Of a stretch of 16,484 nt of DNA, positions 7,320 through 14,391 are shown piece by piece. The DNA is from Baffinella frigidus (taxonomy: Eukaryota > Cryptophyceae > Cryptomonadales > Baffinellaceae): assembly GCA_026770585.1 (NCBI GenBank), contig MU646396.1:345433-361916 (forward strand), written 5' to 3'. Within the stretch, counting starts at the first letter, position 1, and every line of letters begins with the position of its first letter. A program made the position numbers and the translations under genes. Under the pieces are notes generated by a model. It did no database searches. It had not been told where the DNA came from and saw only the letters and a list, made by a program, of their open reading frames with translations.

Positions 7320-7710
7320 CAACCCTCCACTCTGTATCCTAAGCCCTCAACCCTCAAAACTGTCCCATACACCGTAAACAAAACCTCTACACCCTTAACC
7401 ACAAAGCCCAAAACCCTGCAGCCTAAACCACATACCTCAATCTCACTCTAACCCCTAAACCATAAACCACAAACCCTAAACCCTAAACTCTGGTCCCTCA
7501 ACCCTAAACTCTAAACTCTTAACCTCAAACCCTGAATCCTGAACCCTAAACCCTAAACCCAAAACCCTGACCGCGTCCTAAACCCTAAATCCTCATCCCT
7601 AAACCTTAAACCCTAAGCCCTAAACCCTAAACCCTAAATCCTCAACCCTAAACCCTAAACCCCAACCCCTAAACCCCAAACCCTAAGCCCCAAACACAAA
7701 ACCCGGGACA
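7320..7710. repeat. Degenerate CCCTAAA array (intron-like)
   Basis: Mixed 7-mers with CCCTCAA, CTCTAAA and CCCTAAG variants, ending in CCCAAACACAAAACCCGG before the acceptor GACACAG at 7713. Confidence 0.9.
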
Positions 7711-7713
7711 CAG

Positions 7714-7791
7714 GGGGCACAGAAGAATCTGGCAGGATGGAGCCACGCCAACTTCTCGTTCGTCGCACACATTGTCCGACACTCTCTCAAG
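7714..7791 (+). CDS. Sulfotransferase-like exon with 3'-PB Arg
   Basis: 78 nt, phase 0 to 0, between GGGACACAG and AAG|GTGTCC. It reads GAQKNLAGWSHANFSFV then AHIVRHSLK. VRHSLK joined to VVSSW of the next exon gives R.......S spacing as in the 3'-phosphate-binding motif of PAPS-dependent sulfotransferases (R(D/N)P....(A/S).S). The hydrophobic strand FSFVAHIV precedes the Arg, as expected. Confidence 0.65.
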
Positions 7792-7868
7792 GTGTCCTCG
7801 CCACAGGGGTCGAATCATCTACTTTTGACATCTTTCAGTGGAACGCCCTTGAATTCTTGAGGGAACAA

Positions 7869-7882
7869 CGCCAGATCTGGCG
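7869..7882. other. Perfect 14-bp palindrome
   Basis: CGCCAGATCTGGCG is fully self-complementary, and ATCTGGCGTGG recurs about 37 bases later. The stretch 7792-8210 is otherwise T/G-rich with scattered GTTTGGGG-like repeats; no gene is seen. Confidence 0.5.
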
Positions 7883-8214
7883 TGGATAAGGAGTCGGTTT
7901 TCCTCGATCAATCTGGCGTGGTTAGGGTTCGTGGTTCAGGCTGCAGGGTTCATGGCCTCATGATTTTGGTTTAAAGTTTGGAGTTTGGGGTAGCGACCAG
8001 GTCACCCTCAAGTAGTCCTTAGGCTTGAGTACTTTGGTTTGGGGTTTAGAGTGTGGCTTGGGAATTTGAGTCGCCACCCGAAATCCTAAACCCTACAAAG
8101 GTGTGGGGGGTTAGGAGTTCGGGGGGTTGGGCGGCCCGCTGCGTTCTGTGACGCTGCTGGTACGTGCCTTGACACCGAACCAAGCCCGCCGTACTTTCAC
8201 ACCGCCCCACGCCC

Positions 8215-8595
8215 TAAAACCCAAACCCTGAACCATGAACCATGAACCCTAAACTCTAAACCCTAAACCCTGAACTCAACCCCCTGAACCCTAAACCCTA
8301 AACCCTAAACCCTAAACCTCAAACCCTAAACCCTAAACCCAAACCATAAACCCTAAACCCTCAACACCAGACCCCAAACCCTAAACCCTAAACCCTAAAC
8401 CCTAAACCCTAAACCCTAAACCCTAAACCCTAAACCCTAAACCCTAAACCCTAAACCCTAAACCCTAAACACTAAACCCTAGACCCTAAACTCTAATCTC
8501 TTAACCCTAAACCCCAAACCTTAAACCCCAAACCCTACACCCTAAACCTTAAACCCTAAACCTTAAATCCTAAACCCTAAACCCTAAACCCCACA
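8215..8595. repeat. CCCTAAA array with a long perfect run
   Basis: It includes an essentially perfect run at about 8385-8469, as regular as the left terminus of the window, then decays before the acceptor at 8599. It lies in the candidate intron 7792-8599. Confidence 0.9.
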
Positions 8596-8599
8596 CAAG

Positions 8600-8683
8600 G
8601 TAGTGTCATCCTGGGTGATGCTCGCGAAGTCGGATTGGGAGCCGGATGCAACCGTTGAGGATGACATGTTCGTCCCTACCGCG
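8600..8683 (+). CDS. Sulfotransferase-like exon with 3'-PB Ser
   Basis: 84 nt, phase 0 to 0, after CACACAAG and before GCG|GTGCAC. It reads VVSSWVMLAKSDWEP then DATVEDDMFVPTA. VVSS completes the 3'-PB motif from the preceding exon. The acceptor lacks the usual CAG and is the weakest of the set, but the motif join supports it. Confidence 0.6.
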
Positions 8684-9123
8684 GTGCACCCCCTCCCCTC
8701 CTTTTCTCCTTTCCTCCTTTCCTCCTGAAATCACTGTACCCTGCGAGAACCCCACCTACTCCCCTGCTCCATTTAGCTCTCCCCACGCAGCGGGCTACAA
8801 AGGGATTTTCGGTCTGCTTTCCAGTAGCCTGCGGCGCCGGGATTTGAGCTGTCGGAACCCTAAACCCTACAAAAGTTCGAGGGTTTGTGAGTTCGGGGGT
8901 TTGGGAGTTTGGGGGTTGCGTAGAGCTGGTCCCTGAATAGTTGAAGCCTCCTGGCACGCACCCCTCCTGAAACCCTGCACCATAAGCCTCAAACCCTGCA
9001 CCCGAAACCCTAAACCCTGCACGCCACAAACCCTGCACCCGAAGCCCTAAACCCTACAACCGACCCCCAAACTAGACAATACGTTCAACATCAGTACCAA
9101 ATTTGAGCACGTGTTTTGTCCAA

Positions 9124-9226
9124 GCTAGTTTGTGAATGATGTCTGTGATTAATGTCAGGTTTACGGTTCATGGTTGATTTTTTTTTTCAGGCTAGGATGT
9201 GAATTTTGTGTGTGATTGATGGCAGG
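9124..9226 (+). repeat. Direct repeat of a GCTAG...CAGGT unit
   Basis: A unit of about 37 bases at 9124-9160 recurs at 9191-9226 with several differences (GCTAG, TGTGAAT, TGTGATT, CAGGT shared). The second copy follows a run of ten T and CAG, a strong acceptor context, and its own terminal GCAG is the candidate acceptor of the open segment at 9226. Confidence 0.6.
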
Positions 9227-9360
9227 TGGCACAGCTGAACGAGTTTCTGCAGAGAGAAAGACTGAATGCTCCAGGCGCCATTCGTGCTCTCGATTGGTCC
9301 CTCCCAATCCCACCTCCCACACCAGAATGCTGGAGGCGCCTATTTAAAACCGAGATGTAG
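9226..9360 (+). CDS. Possible alternative terminal exon (or chance open frame)
   Basis: After GATGGCAG the phase-0 frame reads VAQLNEFLQRERLNAPG, then AIRALDWSLPIPPP, and ends KTEM-stop. It fits the phase of the exon ending 8683 and would truncate the sulfotransferase-like protein before its conserved C-terminal half. Skipping it (8683 to 9441) gives the coherent protein. No AATAAA follows. The same DNA holds ATTGG/CCAAT and TATTTAAA, so a promoter reading is also possible. A 44-codon open frame could arise by chance. Confidence 0.25.
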   Translation: MAQLNEFLQRERLNAPGAIRALDWSLPIPPPTPECWRRLFKTEM

Positions 9361-9440
9361 CCTTTGTGTAGTAACTTTTATTGTGTTTGGAGCCCCTCCA
9401 TGCCAAATTAGGCAAGTCAAGTTACACCTCATTCGGGTAG

Positions 9441-9526
9441 GCTGACTATGCTTACGTTGACAAGCTGGGTGAGTGGTACAAATTCGTCAACTTTGGGGCC
9501 GAACGGAGCCCGGACTCATCAAATTG
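9441..9526 (+). CDS. Sulfotransferase-like exon, central region
   Basis: It starts after ATTCGGGTAG in phase 0 and reads ADYAYVDKLGEWYKF then VNFGAERSPDSSN, leaving two bases before the strong donor G|GTAAGA. Those two bases plus the first base of the next exon make a Trp codon, giving SSNWWNVQNARAG across the junction. This matches the W..WN...E/A.R region that precedes the YR.E segment in this sulfotransferase-like group. Confidence 0.55.
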
Positions 9527-9550
9527 GTAAGACCAAATCGACTGAGGCGG

Positions 9551-10078
9551 AACCCTAAACCTTACATCCTAAAACCTAAACCCTAAACCTCAAACCCTGA
9601 ACCCTGAACCCTAAACCCTAAACCCTCAACCCTAACCCCTAAACCCTAAACCCTAAACCCTAAACCCTAAACCCTACACCCTAAACCCTAAACCCCAAAC
9701 CCTAAACCCTAAACCCTAAACCCTAAACCCTAAACCCCGAACCCTAAACCCTAAACCCTATCCCCCTAAACCATGAACCCTAAACACTAAGCCTAAACCC
9801 TAAACCCTATACCCTATACCCTAAACCCTAAACCCTAAACCCTAAACCCTAACACCTAAACCCTGAACCCTAAACTCTAAACCCTTAACCCTAACCCCTA
9901 ACTCCGAAACCCTAAACCCTAAACCCTAAACCCTAAACCCTAAACCCTAAACCCAAAACCCTGCCTCCCAAATCCTCAACCCTCAACCCTAAACTCTGAA
10001 CCCTAAACCCTAAACCTCAAACCCCAAACCCCCAAACCCAAAACCCCAAACCCCAAACCCCAAACCCCAAACACTCGA
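9551..10078. repeat. Large CCCTAAA array (intron-like)
   Basis: Over 500 bases, with clean CCCTAAA runs and, at the right end (about 10030-10075), a homogenised CCCCAAA patch directly before the acceptor. It fills the candidate intron 9527-10081. Confidence 0.9.
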
Positions 10079-10081
10079 CAG

Positions 10082-10169
10082 GTGGAACGTGCAGAACGCG
10101 CGGGCAGGAGCAGCAGCCACCTACAGATTCAGGATCGAAGACATCAACCTCCCCAACTCCACCATCGAG
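10082..10169 (+). CDS. Sulfotransferase-like exon with YRFRIED segment
   Basis: After CTCGACAG, with one leading base, it reads WNVQNARAGAAATYRFRI then EDINLPNSTIE, ending in phase 0. A (Y/F)R.(R)(I/V)E(D/E) segment after a WN helix is characteristic of P-loop sulfotransferase-like proteins. The only boundary before the array resumes is GAG|GCTCCT, implying a GC-AG intron. W..V.N.RAG..YRF also resembles the N-terminal domain of cytosolic carboxypeptidases, but the flanking exons favour sulfotransferase. Confidence 0.55.
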
Positions 10170-10488
10170 GCTCCTCAACCCTGAACCCTAAACACTGAGC
10201 AGTGACGACTGAACCCTAAACCCTATACCCTGATCCCTAAACCCTGGACCCTATACCCTGAACACTAAAAACTGAACCCTGCCCCCTAAACTCTAAACAC
10301 CAAACACTGAACCCTGAACCCTGAACCCTGAACCCGAAAATCTGAACACAAAACCCTTAACACCAATCACTGAACCCTAAACCCTCAACCCAAATCCCTA
10401 AACACTAACCCCTAAACCCTGAACCCTAAACTCTGAACCCTGAACCCTGAATCCTGAACCCTAACCCCCAAACAATAAACCCTTTACC

Positions 10489-10527
<39 letters not shown>

Positions 10528-10600
10528 ACCCTGAACCCTGAACCCTCAATCCTCAACCCTAAACCCTAAACCCTAAACCCTAAACCCTCAACCCTACATC
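10170..10600. repeat. Degenerate CCCTGAA/CCCTAAA/CCCTCAA array (intron-like)
   Basis: CCCTGAA-rich at first (to about 10450), a CCCTCAA homogenised patch at about 10490-10545, then clean CCCTAAA up to the acceptor CATCAG. Confidence 0.9.
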
Positions 10601-10602
10601 AG

Positions 10603-10680
10603 GTGGAGTTATGCCAACGGGCATCGATCCCCGGGTGTGAAGAAGTTGACTGGAAACTCGTGAAGTCTCGCCTCCCCCCG
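10603..10680 (+). CDS. Sulfotransferase-like exon, C-terminal region
   Basis: After CTACATCAG in phase 0 it reads VELCQRASIPGCEEVDW then KLVKSRLPP. 78 nt if the donor is CCG|GTCCTC; an earlier donor (CTC|GTGAAG) is possible. Following the YRFRIED exon, STIE-VELCQRASIPG fits the helix (elc..lg.p) that comes after that segment in sulfotransferases. The frame continues open to 11124 if unspliced, but a TTTAGGG patch at 10710 and the loss of coding character argue against it. Confidence 0.5.
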
Positions 10681-10777
10681 GTCCTCCCCGCCCTTTGCTT
10701 GACTTTCGATTTAGGGTTTAGGGTTTGGCCTGCTCTCCAGGGTTCCCCTCCTGATTCTGCAACCTGCTGTGGAACCT

Positions 10778-10801
10778 GTCCACTTGTCGCCATAAGTGGC
10801 C
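10778..10801 (+). repeat. 24-bp repeat with CCACTT/AAGTGG arms, copy 1
   Basis: It differs at two positions from 11317-11340. The core is CCACTT-N8-AAGTGG, an inverted repeat. Copy 1 is in a candidate intron; copy 2 lies just after the predicted stop. Confidence 0.6.
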
Positions 10802-10960
10802 ACTGGCCCACACGTGGCCGCTCGTTCATTCAACTCTCGGTGGGCCCACGCACCTCCTCGTTAGTTAAACACCAAACCCTGACCTCAAACCTTAAACCGA
10901 CACCCGACACCCGACACCCCAAACCCCACCCCCTAACCGGAAAGGGCGCACTCTATGCAG

Positions 10961-11077
10961 GGGTCGAGAAACAAGCACGGGGGGGAGCGCTTGAAAACCT
11001 CGTGGCAAGACCTGGACGCAGCAGTGGAGCAGTGCGCCAGTGGGGGGGCGGCTCTGCGAGAGGCGTGCGCTGCTGTG
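10961..11077 (+). CDS. Sulfotransferase-like exon with W.DL motif
   Basis: 117 nt, phase 0 to 0, between CTCTATGCAG and GTG|GTAACC. It reads GSRNKHGGERLKTSWQDLD then AAVEQCASGGAALREACAAV. A (S/T)W.DL segment followed by an Ala/Leu-rich helix close to the C-terminus is common in this sulfotransferase-like group. Both splice sites follow the window's pattern. Confidence 0.6.
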
Positions 11078-11162
11078 GTAACCCGTCTATACGCACTTTT
11101 GATACCCGCTTGTCAAAACTTTGAACCCTGCAGCCTACTGAGTGGCAGGTCCGGCCCTGAAG

Positions 11163-11247
11163 CCTAAACGCTCCCCCGTGTGTGCCTAAACCCTACACCC
11201 TAAAGCCTAAAGCCTGAAACACAACGCCTAAAACCTAAACCCTAAAC
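11163..11247. repeat. Degenerate CCCTAAA array (intron-like)
   Basis: A short run of AAGCCTAAA/CCCTACA-type units ends CCTAAACAG, so the last repeat unit itself provides the acceptor of the terminal exon. Confidence 0.8.
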
Positions 11248-11249
11248 AG

Positions 11250-11300
11250 GTACGCGAGGCGCGGGGAGAATGCAGACGCTTCGGCTACCACGACTGCTGA
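11250..11300 (+). CDS. Sulfotransferase-like terminal exon
   Basis: After CCTAAACAG in phase 0 it reads VREARGECRRFGYHDC then TGA. Joined to REACAAV it gives AAVVREARGECRRFGYHDC, the helix ending in a (Y/F)GY that closes many proteins of this group. The alternative frame (one leading base) is open longer but breaks phase. AATAAA follows 76 bases later. The model from 6251 to here, skipping 9226-9360, totals about 260 residues, a normal size for the family. Confidence 0.5.
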   Translation, partial: VREARGECRRFGYHDC

Positions 11301-11316
11301 CGCGGGAACGCGAGTC

Positions 11317-11340
11317 GTCCACTCGTCGACATAAGTGGCC
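11317..11340 (+). repeat. 24-bp repeat with CCACTC/AAGTGG arms, copy 2
   Basis: See copy 1 at 10778-10801. This copy lies between the predicted stop and the poly(A) signal. Confidence 0.6.
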
Positions 11341-11375
11341 GCGACTACTCACGGGGAAAAGCAGCACATGTATTT

Positions 11376-11381
11376 AATAAA
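11376..11381 (+). terminator. AATAAA poly(A) signal of the sulfotransferase-like gene
   Basis: A canonical AATAAA in an AT-rich patch (TTTAATAAATTAC), 76 bases after the predicted TGA. It supports the gene ending here, though not all protists use this hexamer. Confidence 0.45.
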
Positions 11382-11576
11382 TTACAGACGCCCGCGTGTG
11401 CCGCACAGCTACGAAGGGATTCTGGGTGGCTGAGTTACCAAGAATCGGCCAGGATGTCCGTGGGAACAACCCTATGTCCCTACGGATGGCCTATCGCCAT
11501 GGATTGAGTTGTCGATCAACAGATGTTGAGGCCCGCGATAGGGTGCCTCCCTCACAAGAAAAGCCTCCGCCTACGA

Positions 11577-11654
11577 CCCTGCAGTAGACCTATCTAGGGC
11601 CCTACGGGGGTCCTTGGGGGGAGCGCGGCTCCGTATGAGAGAGGTGCCCCTGTA
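11577..11654 (-). repeat. Short inverted-repeat element family, copy 2
   Basis: On the minus strand it begins TACAGGGGCACCTC and runs through CTCATA, GGGCCCTA and TCTACTGCAG blocks shared with the copies at 2521, 11773 and 13479. When translated, the terminus gives a recurrent spurious peptide like RGTSLIRSR, seen in all copies. Confidence 0.65.
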
Positions 11655-11772
11655 CAAAAGGCCTCTTCCGCACCCTAATCCCAGCCGGGACTGTGAAAAG
11701 TCACTCCGGCTATTCCAACACGAGACGTATCCCCAGACAGGTCCCGCCTTCTCCCCCGGTGGCATCAGCAGA

Positions 11773-11850
11773 TACAGGGGTACCTCGCTCGTAAGAAACC
11801 GCCCCCCCTCCTAGGACCACCATAGGGCCCGAGGCATAGGCCTAACGTAG
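11773..11850 (+). repeat. Short inverted-repeat element family, copy 3
   Basis: It begins TACAGGGGTACCTCGCTC in plus orientation and continues with AAGAAACCGCC and CATAGGGCCC blocks. It faces copy 2, 118 bases away, so the pair is arranged as an inverted repeat around unique sequence. Confidence 0.65.
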
Positions 11851-11863
11851 GGGCCACGGGGGA

Positions 11864-12360
11864 TTTAGGTTTCAGGGTTCAGAGTGTAGGATTCATGTTT
11901 CAATTGTTTCATGGTTGAGGTTTCTGCCGCGATCCTTCTGCACCGGGGGGCCTCATGTGATCCGAAAGGAAGCATGGCCTTTTTGCAGGATACGTTTCGG
12001 TGTCCGCCTATGTTCGGAGCTCGAAAAACCTAAAGGACCTAAAGGTTTTGGTGTAAAAGGTTTCTGGTTTGGGGTTGATGGTTTTAGGGTTTTGGGTTTA
12101 GTGGTCTGGGTTTTGGGTTGAGGTTTTGGCGTTTGTGGCTCATGTTTTGGTGTTTTGGGTTTAGGGTTTGGTTTTTGGGCTAAAGTTTAGGGCTTAGGGT
12201 TTGGGGTTAAGCGTTCAGGGTTTAGGGTTTAAAGTGTAGGGTTGAAGGTTGAGGGTTGAGGGTTGAGGTTTGAGAGTAAAGTGTCAAGGGTTTGGGGTTT
12301 AGGGTTAAGTGTTTAGGGTCTATGGTTCAGGGTTCAGGGTTCAGGGTTCAGGGCTCAGGA
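11864..12360. repeat. Degenerate TTTAGGG/TTTTGGG array, G-rich orientation
   Basis: Reverse-oriented and strongly diverged units (GGTTTTGG, GGGTTTAGGG, GGTTCAGGG), cleaner toward 12190-12360. An open frame at 11915-12121 is mostly this repeat and is not a gene. Confidence 0.8.
11979..12045 (+). repeat. Dispersed ~60-bp repeat, copy 1
   Basis: It shares TTGCAGG, GTGTCCGCCTA, GGAGCTCGAA and CCTAAA.GACCTA blocks with 13766-13826. Role unknown. Confidence 0.55.
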
Positions 12361-12405
12361 AGAGGCCGTGCCCACCACTGAGAAAGCCCTACATGTGGGA
12401 CTCAT

Positions 12406-12458
12406 GTTACGGGCCTGAGCAACTGGCGGTTCACAACCTCATGCCCCAGGCTCGTAAC
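12406..12458. repeat. Imperfect 11-bp inverted repeat
   Basis: GTTACGGGCCT at 12406 and AGGCTCGTAAC at 12448 pair with one mismatch around a 31-base loop. I considered a tRNA-like fold but arm lengths and anticodon geometry do not fit. Confidence 0.4.
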
Positions 12459-12580
12459 CTAAGACCTTTACAGTGTACTGCAATCACGCGCCCACGCTTG
12501 CTTCAGAGTCGCTAGTTGTAGCAAAGGAAAATACAATCCCCCGAATGAGTAAGATAACCAGCCAACAGTCGTGGGGGTTA

Positions 12581-12821
12581 CGTTTATTGATCACACCGCG
12601 TCTATATGATCAATACACGCGTTTATTGATCACACAGCACGAACTCGGAAAGCTCGGCAGACTCAGGGCAGGAGGATCAGAGATCGGGATAGGCGTTTGA
12701 TAGACTTTCACTGAAGCCAACACGGCCGCCATTTATTCACCCCCACTGAGGGTGTGTCTGGGAAGGACTTAGATAGAGGACATTGATGAAGTTTACTTAG
12801 ATAGGTCATTGATCAAGTTGA
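12581..12821 (+). repeat. Short direct and tandem repeats in an otherwise empty region
   Basis: CGTTTATTGATCACAC occurs at 12581 and 12620, and TGATCAATA/TATTGATCA form a hairpin (12607-12632). A unit of about 28 bases starting ACTTAGATAG is tandemly duplicated at 12767 and 12795. No gene is recognised between 12361 and 12950. Confidence 0.6.
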
Positions 12822-12951
12822 TTCCAGGGTTTATGGGAATGGTGGGAAAACTCGCTTTACAAAAAACAATTCTGCCAAACCTGCAATTCACACGCGCAGG
12901 AAGTGCCGGAAGGCTATGTGGGGAAGGGCATCGACTTGACTGAAAGGTGCG

Positions 12952-13054
12952 TGGTCCCCGAGGCTGGCTCGTTCTCAAGGCTCATAGACGTTTGTATCAC
13001 CCAACTCAAGGCTTAAGGGCCTAGCTAGAACCTATATCGAGAGTAATAAAGAAG
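12952..13054 (+). repeat. Dispersed ~90-bp repeat, copy 2
   Basis: Partner of 3681-3783, again ending GAGAGTAATAAAGAAG. Downstream sequences differ, so the unit ends there. Confidence 0.6.
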
Positions 13055-13156
13055 TCTCCTCGCCGCAATTCCACCCAATTCCTGGTGCCTACTCTGAACA
13101 AGAACTGGAACCTGAGACACCCTTTGGACAGGGTCGGAGACCCCTCCCACCCCTGG

Positions 13157-13229
13157 TATAAAAATAGAACCCACCCTTAATCTACATCCAGCACTTGGAG
13201 AAAATGCCCCCAGCTCATCGTTCAATAAA
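13157..13229 (+). promoter_or_regulatory. TATA-like box with close AATAAA
   Basis: TATAAAAA at 13157 is followed only 60 bases later by AATAAA at 13224. Such spacing is seen in LTRs of retroelements, where the transcript start and poly(A) signal lie close together, but I found no matching second LTR or retroelement proteins. It could equally be a promoter or chance. Confidence 0.25.
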
Positions 13230-13349
13230 AGCAGAGGTCAAGACACTCCCTGCTCTCCTACCATAGATTGGTGAGGTAAAGATGTATTGACGTGAAGAGA
13301 TACTCCCAATTGGCTAATTTATGGCTACTTTGACCAAGAGAACCTCGCA

Positions 13350-13376
13350 GGTGGCTCACTCTCAGCGTCAGCCACC
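13350..13376. repeat. GGTGGCT/AGCCACC inverted repeat
   Basis: A 7-base perfect stem with a 13-base loop. AGCCACCGGT is also the terminal motif of the MITE-like elements at 4964 and 7180, so this may be a collapsed derivative. Confidence 0.35.
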
Positions 13377-13478
13377 GGTTACAACAAGCTATTTTAAGGC
13401 CTCAAAAGTCACCTCAGCGGTCATTACAGGTTGACGTATGGCTACCCAGAATCGGGAGAGTGTCGCCAGCAAGTCGTC

Positions 13479-13599
13479 TACAGGGGTACCTCGCTCATAA
13501 GAAAGCGCCTCACCCCAGGACCCTGCAGTAGGGCTATCTAAGGCCCTATGGTGGTGGGCCTTAGGAGGGTGCGCTTTCTTATGAGCGAGGTACCCTGTG
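13479..13599. mobile_element. Short inverted-repeat element, most complete copy
   Basis: The left arm (13480-13508, starting ACAGGGGTACCTCG) and right arm (13571-13598) are complementary over about 28 bases with a single indel, enclosing a 62-base centre containing CTGCAGTAGGG. This is the structure of a small foldback or MITE element. Three further copies in the window carry one recognisable end. No transposase is encoded nearby and no clear target-site duplication is seen. Confidence 0.7.
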
Positions 13600-13765
13600 C
13601 ATCGACACGTCCCCCACCGGTATATTGCGAGATTAAATCGGCGGCGGTCCATGAGCAACGTGGGAGGGAAAGCAGGGGCACGCGGGTTCTTATTACACCA
13701 CGTTGAATACATGTATACATTCAAGGTCTAGGAGACGGACGCTGCAGACTCAGTCAGCACAGGGC

Positions 13766-13826
13766 TCTTCTGCAGGTTCCAGTGTCCGCCTAGATGGGAG
13801 CTCGAAGAACCTAAAAGACCTACAGG
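13766..13826 (+). repeat. Dispersed ~60-bp repeat, copy 2
   Basis: Partner of 11979-12045. It lies downstream of the minus-strand secreted-protein gene. Confidence 0.55.
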
Positions 13827-13941
13827 GAAGCGCAAAAGTAAACCGCACATGCGGTGAGTGTGTGGACCCAGTTCCACGTGTAAGTCTGTACCAAACACAT
13901 GTACACTCAGTCCCACACCTCCCGAGCCCCTTTGAGAGACT

Positions 13942-13947
13942 TTTATT
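13942..13947 (-). terminator. AATAAA poly(A) signal of the secreted-protein gene
   Basis: On the minus strand AATAAA (in GTAGTAATAAAAGTC) lies 54 bases after the stop at 14004-14002, supporting an unspliced 3' end. Confidence 0.5.
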
Positions 13948-14001
13948 ACTACTACAAACACGCCCTTATCTCCGTGAGGCCCCGGGCCTCCGCATCGTGT
14001 C

Positions 14002-14391
14002 TCACGCGTCTCTCACTTCAACCACCCAACCATCCCCCCACCCCGCGCTCCCCTCCCCACGTCCTGCCCCACCCCCACGTGCCGCTGACCAGCTCCCCTT
14101 TGATTCCGGGGTTTTCATGTGCTTCCCGTTTGCGTCCCGGTTCGGCGGGCAAGAGTTGCAGTACAAGAAGTGCGAGTCGCCGAGACACTCCGTGCCCTTA
14201 TCGACGTCCAAGCCATGCTGCCCCGGGACGTGGTCCACGAAGGAGGAGAACTTTCTCGGGAAACACTTACAAGTCTCGGTGCAGCTGAACAGGCCCGTGA
14301 GAGAGCCTGATCTGGTTTCCGAAGACAGCGCCCCTTCTCCCGCCGCGATGAGAACGACCAGCGCCACGAGGAACGCCGCGTTCGTAGACAT
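14002..14391 (-). CDS. Predicted secreted six-cysteine protein, 129 aa
   Basis: From the ATG at 14391 the protein opens with MSTNAAFLVALVVLIAAGEG, a short polar N-terminus, a hydrophobic core of about 14 residues and small residues suitable for signal peptidase. It should enter the secretory pathway. The mature part has six cysteines (residues 37, 41, 43, 69, 78, 81), enough for three disulfides, in the order C-x3-C-x-C, then C-x8-C-x2-C. Third positions are strongly G/C up to about residue 100; the Gly/Arg-rich tail (about 102-125) looks less coding and may be unspliced intron. The frame is open upstream to 14595, but the signal peptide favours this Met. No family is recognised. Confidence 0.6.
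   Translation of the reverse strand: MSTNAAFLVALVVLIAAGEGALSSETRSGSLTGLFSCTETCKCFPRKFSSFVDHVPGQHGLDVDKGTECLGDSHFLYCNSCPPNRDANGKHMKTPESKGSWSAARGGGAGRGEGSAGWGDGWVVEVRDA

Noticed and set aside
9290-9350. CCAAT boxes plus TATTTAAA as a promoter
   Set aside because: The segment lies inside a plus-strand gene model between two sulfotransferase-like exons. No suitable start codon follows before 9441. Kept only as an alternative reading of the 9226-9360 segment.
10082-10169. Cytosolic carboxypeptidase (M14) N-terminal domain exon
   Set aside because: W..V.N.RAG..YRF resembles it, but the preceding and following exons fit a sulfotransferase and lack carboxypeptidase features.
1-11250. CRISPR array (regular short repeats)
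   Set aside because: The 7-base units are contiguous without spacers and match telomere-type repeats; the gene structure is eukaryotic.
12406-12480. tRNA-like fold
   Set aside because: The stem is 11 bp with a mismatch and a 31-base loop; acceptor, D and T arms cannot be placed.
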